The notes beneath the pieces were generated by a model. That model searched no databases. It was not told the DNA's origin and saw only the letters and a list, made by a program, of their open reading frames with translations. 22,431 nt of DNA from a virus: the IMG/VR virus record IMGVR_UViG_3300020410_000563, positions 1-22,431 of that record. One strand, written 5' to 3'. Below, one piece after another: positions 1 to 5,524 of the stretch. Made by a program: the position numbers and the translations under genes. Position 1 is the first letter of the stretch. The number at the start of each line of letters is the position of its first letter.

Positions 1-555
1 AACTGTAGGTTTATATTTACATGTAACTACTCTAATAGGCTTATAGAGCCCCTACATAGCAGGACTACTGTTATAGACTTTAAGTTAGCCCCCTCAGACA
101 AGCCTGTATTAGCGTCTAAGTTCCTTAAACGTATGGAATACATACTGAATAATGAGGGTGTAGACTATAATCAGAGGGTTCTGGCGGAGCTTTTAAACAA
201 GTATTTTCCAGACTATCGTAGGGTTATAAATGAGCTACAGAGATACTCTGTGGGTGGTTCTATAGATGAGGGCATATTAAGTAACTTCCAAGAAATCAAT
301 GCTAAGGCCCTAGTAGAGAGCCTCAGAGAGAAGGATTGGAAGAAGATGAGGCAATGGATTGCCAACAATATAGACACAGACCCACAACATGTATTTAGGC
401 AGATATATGATATATTATTGCCTGAAGTTAAGGGTATTCCACACTTGGTCTTGTTAATTGCAGATTATCAGTATAAAGCAGCTTTCGTTGCAGATCAGGA
501 AATTAACTTGACAGCCTGTTTGACTGAAATAATGGCAAATGTGGAATTTAAGTAA
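1..555 (+). CDS. 44: Sliding clamp loader large subunit gp44 (partial, 5' end outside window)
   Basis: AAA+ ATPase subunit of the T4-type clamp loader, which with gp62 opens the gp45 sliding clamp and places it on primer-template DNA. The reading frame is open from base 1. It begins with a sensor-1-like segment (FIFTCNYSNRL) followed by LHSRTTVIDF, the counterpart of the family SRC box that carries the arginine finger. The C-terminal helical collar follows (DYRRVINELQRYS, then KGIPHLVLLIADYQ). The Walker A and B motifs lie upstream of the window. An internal ATG at 133 is not the true start, because the frame is homologous upstream of it. The stop overlaps the next ATG as TAATG, so the genes are translationally coupled. 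In T4 gp62 follows gp44 directly; here three tiny genes separate them. Confidence 0.93.
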   Translation, partial: NCRFIFTCNYSNRLIEPLHSRTTVIDFKLAPSDKPVLASKFLKRMEYILNNEGVDYNQRVLAELLNKYFPDYRRVINELQRYSVGGSIDEGILSNFQEINAKALVESLREKDWKKMRQWIANNIDTDPQHVFRQIYDILLPEVKGIPHLVLLIADYQYKAAFVADQEINLTACLTEIMANVEFK

Positions 556-710
556 TGGCCAAAAAAGACGCTGTTCTGACTCTTAGGGTTTCTGCTCAAG
601 AAAAAGAAGAAATTAAGAAAGAAGCAGAAATTAGAGAAATAACAATTACAGAACTTCTGATGAAAGGCTTCAAAATCATGAAAGAAGGACAATACATTGA
701 CTTTAAGTAA
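555..710 (+). CDS. Small ribbon-helix-helix-like protein (51 aa)
   Basis: A 51-residue protein starting MAKKDAVLTLRVS at the ATG that overlaps the gp44 stop. A short strand of alternating hydrophobic residues (AVLTLRV) is followed by two predicted helices (AQEKEEIKKEAEIRE and TITELLMKGFKIMKE). This is the usual layout of an Arc/CopG ribbon-helix-helix DNA-binding protein, which would act as a dimer. The size and the coupled start support a real gene. The DNA-binding role is inferred from the fold pattern; no target can be assigned. Its last 14 bases overlap the probable TTG start of the next small gene. Confidence 0.6.
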   Translation: MAKKDAVLTLRVSAQEKEEIKKEAEIREITITELLMKGFKIMKEGQYIDFK

Positions 711-861
711 ATTATGGAGATTATGGTGTTTATCCCTAGGCGACAAAGCAAGTGATAACACCAAGGATGCAGACATGGTGGCAATTATGAGGTCCATCGT
801 TGTTTTAGTAAATTTTGTAACCTGTTTTTTCATTGTAGCAGGTATATTGAGGCATTGGTGA
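697..861 (+). CDS. Small single-pass membrane protein (54 aa, TTG start)
   Basis: The frame encodes (M)TLSKLWRLWCLSLGDKAS, an acidic linker, then a membrane segment (IVVLVNFVTCFFIVAGIL) and the end RHW. The pattern of an N-terminal LWRLW..xLGDKASD box plus one C-terminal membrane helix resembles small conserved hypothetical proteins I recall from marine T4-like phages. TTG at 697 is chosen because AAGGA lies 5 to 6 bases upstream and no ATG is available in frame ahead of the LWRLW box. The gene overlaps the preceding gene by 14 bases and the next one at TGATG. The function is unknown; an inner-membrane location is inferred. Confidence 0.6.
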   Translation: MTLSKLWRLWCLSLGDKASDNTKDADMVAIMRSIVVLVNFVTCFFIVAGILRHW

Positions 862-1106
862 TGACGTTTCCAGATATAATAGGACTAACAGGAGTTGCAT
901 TGCTTATAATTACATATGCTCTATTACAATTAGATAGAATTGACCCTAAAGGGTTTTGGTATAGTTTCAATAACTTGATTGTAGCTATTTTGGTTACAGT
1001 TAGTTTGATATATACTCCTAATCTTGCTAGTATTGTAATAGAAGTGTTTTGGTTTATAATTAGTTTATATGGTGTTGTAATGTATTACAACAGGAAGAGA
1101 ATATGA
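861..1106 (+). CDS. Small membrane protein, CBU_0592-like family
   Basis: An 81-residue hydrophobic protein with three predicted membrane segments: IIGLTGVALLIITYALL, then FNNLIVAILVTVSLIYT, then IVIEVFWFIISLYGVVMYY. The IGLTGVALLIITYALL ... W.. N.. A ... V.W.IISLYG pattern matches the short membrane family represented by Coxiella CBU_0592, whose function is unknown. The ATG at 861 overlaps the preceding stop (TGATG). A TTG at 855 in the same frame is possible but less likely. Its stop overlaps the gp62 start (ATGA), so it is part of the replication operon by transcription, although nothing shows a replication role. Confidence 0.7.
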   Translation: MTFPDIIGLTGVALLIITYALLQLDRIDPKGFWYSFNNLIVAILVTVSLIYTPNLASIVIEVFWFIISLYGVVMYYNRKRI

Positions 1107-1579
1107 GTGATAGTATATTAGAAGGATTTGGAGAACCTATTGTAGAGATAGATGAGAAAGAGTTTGAAGACAAACTCAAGAAGATATCTCCTTTTGACTT
1201 CGTAAATAGCATAAACTATTCTAAAGAAAACTTAATTGTAGATGAAAGAACAGAAAAGGAATATAATCCATTCATTGTAAATCGTGCAATGGGCTTTGGT
1301 CCTGATACAGTCATTGCAGGTAATGAAATGAATAGCAGGCATCACTTAGACAATAAAATGCAGTATGACTTTCTAATGGCAACTGTTAGAAAGGCAAAGA
1401 GATATAATAAATGGATAAAAGCAGAAGAATCTAACATTGAAGCTATACAAAAGTTCTTCGGTTATTCCTTTATGAAGGCAAAAGAAGCACTAAAACTTTT
1501 AAATGAAGATCAAATTGATAGAATCAAACTACATTTAGCCATGTCTCAAGGGGGCCAAAAGGTCCAAAAACATAAATAA
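1103..1579 (+). CDS. 62: Sliding clamp loader small subunit gp62
   Basis: The small, non-ATPase subunit of the T4-type clamp loader, which joins four gp44 subunits and contacts the gp45 clamp and DNA. The 158-residue product carries the segment SPFDFVNSINYSKENL, then YNPFIVNRAMGFGPDTV and NEMNSRHHLDNKMQYDF. This is the conserved core of marine T4-like gp62 as I recall it. It is somewhat shorter than T4 gp62 (187 residues). AGGAAGAG precedes the ATG at a good distance, and the start overlaps the preceding stop. The position between gp44 and regA matches the T4 gene order and supports the call. Confidence 0.88.
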   Translation: MSDSILEGFGEPIVEIDEKEFEDKLKKISPFDFVNSINYSKENLIVDERTEKEYNPFIVNRAMGFGPDTVIAGNEMNSRHHLDNKMQYDFLMATVRKAKRYNKWIKAEESNIEAIQKFFGYSFMKAKEALKLLNEDQIDRIKLHLAMSQGGQKVQKHK

Positions 1580-1622
1580 GTTATTATAGACATAATAATT
1601 TACAAGAAACAGAGAATTGAGA

Positions 1623-2045
1623 ATGGTTGATCAAGACAATTACTTTAATATAGACTATCCAGGTTATTCACCCTTAGAAGTTTCATTAAAGGACCCAGAA
1701 GATTTCCTAAAAGTGAGGGAGACACTATCACGAATAGGTGTTGCTTCTAAGAAGGAAAAGGTTCTTTATCAGTCTTGTCATATACTGCACAAAAAAGGTA
1801 GATACTTTATTACACATTTTAAAGAACTATTTGCATTAGACGGCAAGGAAGCTGACTTCCAAGACAATGATTTACAACGAAGAAATACAATAGCAAAACT
1901 ACTATCCGATTGGGGATTAGTAGACATCATTTCTAAAGATGTTGATGATTATGCTCCTTTAAGTCAGATAAAAATAATATCATTTAAGGAGAAGGGTGAG
2001 TGGGAGCTAATCCCTAAATATAACATTGGGAAGAAAGTCAAATAA
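1623..2045 (+). CDS. regA: Translational repressor RegA
   Basis: RNA-binding protein that in T4 represses translation of several early mRNAs, including its own and those of clamp-loader genes, by covering ribosome binding sites. The core PEDFLKVRETLSRIGVA, KVLYQSCHILHKKGRYFI, HFKELFALDGKEAD and RRNTIAKLLSDWGLV aligns by eye with T4 RegA almost throughout. The protein is 140 residues, against 122 in T4. The extra residues are an N-terminal lead of about 17 (VDQDNYFNIDYPGYSP). ATG at 1623 is chosen over an in-frame TTG at 1617; the ribosome binding site is weak. A 43-base gap separates it from gp62. Its end overlaps the radical SAM gene. Confidence 0.93.
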   Translation: MVDQDNYFNIDYPGYSPLEVSLKDPEDFLKVRETLSRIGVASKKEKVLYQSCHILHKKGRYFITHFKELFALDGKEADFQDNDLQRRNTIAKLLSDWGLVDIISKDVDDYAPLSQIKIISFKEKGEWELIPKYNIGKKVK

Positions 2046-3354
2046 CCAGGAATACTGGCTCAACAAGATAAAAACAGACTTGGACGCAATTGGTCCAGGA
2101 TTCTGTATCTTAAAATGGCACTATCTTGAGTTATCACTTGCAGAGGGACTGAAACATTCTTGTTATCATTGTCCACAACACAAAATACCTTTAAAATCAG
2201 ATTTACACAATACACCTACAACAAAAGAAGTAAGGCAACAAATGCTGGATGGACTAAAACCAGCCGAGGACAATTATTGCTACGATATCGAGAAAACAGG
2301 CAACTATTCTGATAGGCAATATCTTGCCGTTCAGTTCATAAAAGAAGACCCTAACATTATCGCCAAGACAGCAGCTTACGAACCTGATGAACAAATATAT
2401 CCTAAATATCTAACAGTCAGTTTTACAAATAGATGTCAAATGTCCTGTATATATTGTGGTGCAGGAAAAAGTTCTACATGGAAAAAAGAAATAGATGAAC
2501 ATGGACCTTATCCTCTAAATGTAAAAGATAATTATGACAAGTATATGCCTAGAAATGATATAATGAAAGTAGAGGATAATCCTTATGTAGATAAATTTTG
2601 GAAATGGTTACCAGATGCTTATCCTCACTTACAAACAATTAGACTTACAGGTGGTGAACCTTTATTAGATGAAAATACATTTAAGTTATTACAATATGTT
2701 AAGGATAATCCTAAAAAACTATCATTTGAAATAAGCACAAATTTAATGGTTACAGATAGGCGAGTATCTAATTATATAAATTTAGTGAAAGGCTTACCAG
2801 GACAGAAATGTTATGTAAGCGTAGATACTTGGGGAGAACAAGCAGAATGGATTAGAACAGGACTAAAAATAGAACAATTTGAACATAACCTACACAGAGT
2901 ATTAGGTAACGGTATAAAAGTAGGTATTATGTGCACCTTTAATCTTTTATCTATTCCTAACTTTGAAGAGTGGGTATTTAAAATGGCAGAACTAAAACAA
3001 CAATATCCTGGACTGCTTACAGTTGATGTTCCTCAAATGGTAGAGCCATTACACCTAACTACAAGAATTGCTGATAAAAAGTTAATAAATATGTTGGATA
3101 AGGCATATAAGTCTATGCTAACATATTCGCATCTATTTGAAGATTACGAAATATCTAAATTTAAAAGAACAATAGCGTGGACAAAGGCAAACCTTATGAA
3201 AGGCGAAGAATTAGAAAGAAATAGAAAAGACTTTGTTAAATTTGCCAATGAAAAAGATAGGAGAAGAGGCACAAATTTTTTAGAAACTTTTCCTGAATTG
3301 AAAGAATTTTATAATGACACAAGCACAACAATACAAGCTACTTCATCCATATAA
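2026..3354 (+). CDS. Radical SAM protein (twitch-domain type)
   Basis: A 442-residue enzyme that should bind a [4Fe-4S] cluster and cleave S-adenosylmethionine to a 5'-deoxyadenosyl radical. The canonical CX3CX2C motif is seen at Cys137, Cys141 and Cys144 (NRCQMSCIYCGAG), and a GGE motif at about 209-211 (RLTGGEPLLD) fits the SAM-binding site. An N-terminal CYHCP (about 46-50) and Cys85 may add metal-binding positions. The family is known in marine T4-like phages as a radical SAM protein with a twitch domain; its substrate is unknown. The best start is TTG at 2026, inside regA, without a strong ribosome binding site, so the N-terminus is uncertain. It overlaps the following oxygenase by 41 bases, which suggests that the two work together or are co-regulated. 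Confidence 0.85.
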   Translation: MGRKSNNQEYWLNKIKTDLDAIGPGFCILKWHYLELSLAEGLKHSCYHCPQHKIPLKSDLHNTPTTKEVRQQMLDGLKPAEDNYCYDIEKTGNYSDRQYLAVQFIKEDPNIIAKTAAYEPDEQIYPKYLTVSFTNRCQMSCIYCGAGKSSTWKKEIDEHGPYPLNVKDNYDKYMPRNDIMKVEDNPYVDKFWKWLPDAYPHLQTIRLTGGEPLLDENTFKLLQYVKDNPKKLSFEISTNLMVTDRRVSNYINLVKGLPGQKCYVSVDTWGEQAEWIRTGLKIEQFEHNLHRVLGNGIKVGIMCTFNLLSIPNFEEWVFKMAELKQQYPGLLTVDVPQMVEPLHLTTRIADKKLINMLDKAYKSMLTYSHLFEDYEISKFKRTIAWTKANLMKGEELERNRKDFVKFANEKDRRRGTNFLETFPELKEFYNDTSTTIQATSSI

Positions 3355-3970
3355 TCCTACAATATTAGTAGCAGACGATTTCTTTCCAGCAGAAAAATGT
3401 GATTTATTATTAGAAACTGCACAAGAACCAGACTTTTTTAAGAAATCCTCAGTAGGAGATGACCCAGATAATCCTACATATGATTATAGACGAACAAGTA
3501 AGACAGGTTGGATAGATTATAACAATATTACAGCTCACGAATTTTTACAAAGAGCAGCTTCAATATTAAATGTGAGACCTGAACAGTCAGAACAATTACA
3601 AATAGTCAGTTATGATTTAGGACAAGAATATGCACCTCATCAAGATGCATTTCCTTTAGATTCATATCAACTTAATGAAAACGGCGGACAAAGAGTAGCA
3701 ACTGCATTATTATATTTAAATACACCTACAGAAGGAGGAGCAACATCTTTTCCTAGTATAAATGGTGGTAGAGGATATGAAGTGCAAGCAAGAAAAGGAA
3801 GATGTGTATTTTTTACTACTACATTCTTAGGATTACAAGAACCACATCCGTTTTCACTACACGGTGCTATGCCATTAATTAAAGGTAGAAAGTATGTTGC
3901 TAACTGTTGGTTTAGACAACATCAAAGATGGGCATATAAAACACCAGAAGACACAGATCAAAGTGATTAA
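3314..3970 (+). CDS. 2OG-Fe(II) oxygenase, prolyl 4-hydroxylase-like
   Basis: A 218-residue non-haem iron dioxygenase that would couple 2-oxoglutarate decarboxylation to hydroxylation of a protein or small substrate. The iron ligands fit H109-x-D111 (YAPHQDAF) and H183 (SLHGAMPL), with K193 (GRKYVANCW) as the likely 2-oxoglutarate-binding residue. The intervening ATALLYLNTPTEGGATSFP and RKGRCVFF strands are typical of the P4Hc fold. The ATG lies within the end of the radical SAM gene. Such oxygenases are frequent in marine T4-like phages, where their targets are mostly unknown. The next gene is 279 bases away, behind a late promoter motif. Confidence 0.9.
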   Translation: MTQAQQYKLLHPYNPTILVADDFFPAEKCDLLLETAQEPDFFKKSSVGDDPDNPTYDYRRTSKTGWIDYNNITAHEFLQRAASILNVRPEQSEQLQIVSYDLGQEYAPHQDAFPLDSYQLNENGGQRVATALLYLNTPTEGGATSFPSINGGRGYEVQARKGRCVFFTTTFLGLQEPHPFSLHGAMPLIKGRKYVANCWFRQHQRWAYKTPEDTDQSD

Positions 3971-3973
3971 TTT

Positions 3974-3981
3974 TATAAATA
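3974..3981 (+). promoter_or_regulatory. T4-type late promoter motif upstream of hsp20
   Basis: TATAAATA followed by GTATT (3974-3986). This is very close to the extended T4 late promoter TATAAATAcTATT, which is read by host polymerase with gp55 and gp33. It lies just after the oxygenase stop, in a gene-free stretch, oriented toward hsp20. The expected start point is about 3987. The octamer also occurs by chance in such AT-rich DNA; the intergenic position and the extended match are the support. Confidence 0.6.
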
Positions 3982-3986
3982 GTATT

Positions 3987-4249
3987 ACCTCGTTGACAAA
4001 ACGACCTAGATGGGTTTTAAATCCATTTTGTTTAGGAAGTAAATGTTTGGAGAAGTATAGGAGGCTTTTAGCCACACTATGCCTTCCAAAGGAATTTTAC
4101 TTCACAACCTGGGGAGTTTTAGAGAGGTATTTGGGTATGAGGCCGACAACTGATATATTCATTATTGAAACCAAAACCTCTACTCATCTTACAGATACGC
4201 CGAAAGGGTATCTTATATTAACCTTGCTAACTAATAGGAGGAAACTAAC
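3987..4249 (+). ncRNA. Structured untranslated region, possible leader RNA of hsp20
   Basis: This stretch holds no convincing gene on either strand. It has nested pairing potential. GAAGTAAA at 4036-4043 pairs perfectly with TTTACTTC at 4096-4103, and this encloses GGAGGC (4060-4065) with GCCTTCC (4081-4087, one bulge). ACAAAA (3996-4001) can pair with TTTTGT next to a TGGGTT/AATCCA hairpin. Near the gene, GATAC..CC-GAAA-GG-GTATC (4194-4212) forms a hairpin with a GNRA loop. AGAGGT (4123-4128) with ACCTCT (4176-4181) and ATGAG (4137-4141) with CTCAT (4183-4187) cross each other, so they would form a pseudoknot or alternative states. It resembles no riboswitch class I can name with confidence. 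Confidence 0.4.
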
Positions 4250-4696
4250 ATGGTAAGATTAAGCACGACTAATTGGAACAATTTCGTTTCAGCATTCCCA
4301 CAAGTAGAAAGTAGATTAATAGGATTTGACAGAGTATTTGACGCTGTCAATAGACTTCATAGTATTGAAGGCGGACAATCTAACTCTTTCCCACCTTACA
4401 ACATCAAGAAACTAGATGATGAAAATTATGAAATCACACTAGCTCTTGCAGGCTTTAAAAAGTCTGAATTGAGTGTTGTTGTGGAAGACGGCAACCTTGT
4501 CGTTAAAGGTGAACAAGAAAAATCAGAAGATGAATTCTTGCATAAAGGAATTGCAGAACGCAATTTCACAAGAACATGGGCTTTAGCAGATGAAGTTAAA
4601 GTATCAGGTTCTAAACTTGAAGATGGAGTTTTAACTATTTCACTGGTTCATGAAATACCAGAGGAAAAGAAACCTGTCGATATAAAAATTAAATAA
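4250..4696 (+). CDS. hsp20: Small heat shock protein Hsp20 (IbpA-like)
   Basis: ATP-independent holdase chaperone of the alpha-crystallin family. It binds unfolding proteins as oligomers and probably helps fold phage proteins late in infection. The 148-residue protein has an N-terminal arm (NNFVSAFPQVESRLIGFDRVF) and an alpha-crystallin domain from about residue 49 (YNIKKLDDENYEITLALAGF, ELSVVVEDGNLVVKGE), with the conserved late element LEDGVLTISL and a short basic tail. AGGAGG stands 7 bases before the ATG, a very strong ribosome binding site. Hsp20 is a standard gene of marine T4-like phages. A late promoter motif and a long, potentially folded leader precede it, which suggests late and perhaps post-transcriptional control. 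Confidence 0.95.
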   Translation: MVRLSTTNWNNFVSAFPQVESRLIGFDRVFDAVNRLHSIEGGQSNSFPPYNIKKLDDENYEITLALAGFKKSELSVVVEDGNLVVKGEQEKSEDEFLHKGIAERNFTRTWALADEVKVSGSKLEDGVLTISLVHEIPEEKKPVDIKIK

Positions 4697-4712
4697 TTAC
4701 AGGAGAAGGAGC

Positions 4713-5066
4713 ATGTCTAAAAACATTCAAATAATCAAACTCACAACGGGTGAAGACTTAATTGGAGAAGTAGGCGATACAGAAGTAGATGGAAAAGCAT
4801 TTCTAACTATTGATAAACCTGCACTAATCATGATGATGCCTAAGCCTGGAAGTGATAATGAATTTGGTGTGGGACTTGCTCCTTACGCTCCTTTTGCCAA
4901 AGGGCACAAGGTTCCTATTTTTCCAGCGCATATTGTATCAGTCTATGACCCTGCAGAGGAAATACTATCAGCATATAACCAGAAGTTCGGAGCTGGACTT
5001 GTTATGCCGACACAGAAAGAAAAGTCGATTATAAATAAACAAGTATTAAACGAACAGAAGAAGTAA
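4713..5066 (+). CDS. Small conserved phage protein, possibly Sm-like fold
   Basis: A 117-residue protein beginning MSKNIQIIKLTTGEDLIGEV and continuing with short strands (AFLTIDKPALIMMMP, FGVGLAPYAPFAKG, VPIFPAHIVSVYDP). The opening pattern, strands carrying a TGEDLIGEV turn followed by 'DKPALI', resembles small Sm/Hfq-like barrel proteins seen in T4-like phages. That is fold recognition by eye and is uncertain. AGGAGAAGGAG precedes the ATG. It follows hsp20 by 16 bases and is probably co-transcribed with it. The tail after residue 100 is charged and probably flexible. Confidence 0.6.
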   Translation: MSKNIQIIKLTTGEDLIGEVGDTEVDGKAFLTIDKPALIMMMPKPGSDNEFGVGLAPYAPFAKGHKVPIFPAHIVSVYDPAEEILSAYNQKFGAGLVMPTQKEKSIINKQVLNEQKK

Positions 5067-5067
5067 T

Positions 5068-5469
5068 ATGTATGAATACAGAATTAACGTTGTCAAAATT
5101 ATAGATGGAGATACAGTAGATGTGGACATTGACCTCGGTTTCGGTGTCTGGCTCAAGAAGCAAAGAATACGATTGCATGGGATTGATACTCCCGAAAGTC
5201 GAACCCGTGACCTCGATGAAAAACGATATGGACTCATGGCAAAGAAATTCCTTACGGAACAAATCAAAGATGGGGCTATACTCAAAACAAGGCTCGATAA
5301 AAAAGGAAAATACGGTAGGATACTTGGTGAATTTCTTAGTTTAGAAGATAGAACTAATATCAATGAACTAATGATATTGAAACACCATGCCGTCTCTTAT
5401 CACGGTGCAAGTAAACAAGAAATAGCAGAAGGACACTTGCGCAATAGGACCAGAGTAAAAGAAATCTAA
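5068..5469 (+). CDS. Thermonuclease (staphylococcal nuclease homologue)
   Basis: A 133-residue SNase-fold protein that would cut DNA or RNA phosphodiester bonds with calcium. The motifs are VKIIDGDTVDVDID (about 9-22), RIRLHGIDTPES (33-44, with Arg35, Asp40 and Glu43 as candidate catalytic residues) and KKGKYGRILGE (79-87, Arg84). All key positions of the family appear to be kept. There is no signal peptide, so it should act in the cytoplasm, for example on host DNA. It starts two bases after the preceding stop. An in-gene TATAAATA at 5030-5037 could be a late promoter for it, but it may be chance. The gene ends at the promoter of DNA polymerase. Confidence 0.9.
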   Translation: MYEYRINVVKIIDGDTVDVDIDLGFGVWLKKQRIRLHGIDTPESRTRDLDEKRYGLMAKKFLTEQIKDGAILKTRLDKKGKYGRILGEFLSLEDRTNINELMILKHHAVSYHGASKQEIAEGHLRNRTRVKEI

Positions 5470-5498
5470 TTGACTGTAGGTTCGTAAGAGCCTATAAT
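5470..5498 (+). promoter_or_regulatory. Sigma70-type promoter P1 for DNA polymerase
   Basis: TTGACT (5470-5475) and TATAAT (5493-5498) are separated by exactly 17 bases, which is near the bacterial consensus. The expected start is about 5505, 20 bases before the gp43 ATG. The spacer GTAGGTTCGTAAGAGCC shares nine positions with the spacers of the promoters at 14493 and 14964. AGGTTC-GTAA-GAGCCT inside the spacer is a short inverted repeat. There is no poly-T after it, so it is not a terminator. Confidence 0.85.
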
Positions 5499-5524
5499 GT
5501 ATATATTATTAATAAGGTGTTGTT

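Noticed and set aside
495-833. Minus-strand frames opposite the small genes after gp44
   Set aside because: All convincing genes are on the + strand and the antisense products are low-complexity; the + strand microgenes fit the space with coupled starts.
1571-1578. CATAAATA at the end of gp62, before regA
   Set aside because: The first base departs from the late consensus, and regA is an early gene in T4-like phages.
3993-4021. TTGACA plus TTTAAA at 17-base spacing in the hsp20 leader
   Set aside because: The -10 box is weak, and the spacer lacks the GGTT/AGAG blocks shared by the three supported promoters. It may still be used weakly.
4011-4025. T-arm-like sequence TGGGTTTTAAATCCA suggesting a tRNA
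   Set aside because: No acceptor, D or anticodon arm at the right distances; it fits better as a simple hairpin. No tRNA was found elsewhere in the window.
4084-4156. Short frame MPSKGILLHNLGSF... (24 codons) in the hsp20 leader
   Set aside because: No ribosome binding site at the right distance, and it lies across the predicted stems.
3894-4256. Long open frame (120 codons) across the hsp20 leader
   Set aside because: It starts inside the oxygenase gene, has no ribosome binding site, and its protein has no family-like pattern. Strong hairpins and a late promoter motif explain the region better.
5030-5037. TATAAATA inside the gene before the thermonuclease
   Set aside because: Several such octamers are expected by chance in DNA this AT-rich; being within a coding region it is not called as a promoter, though it is oriented toward the next gene. 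The same applies to 13375-13382 and 22388-22395.
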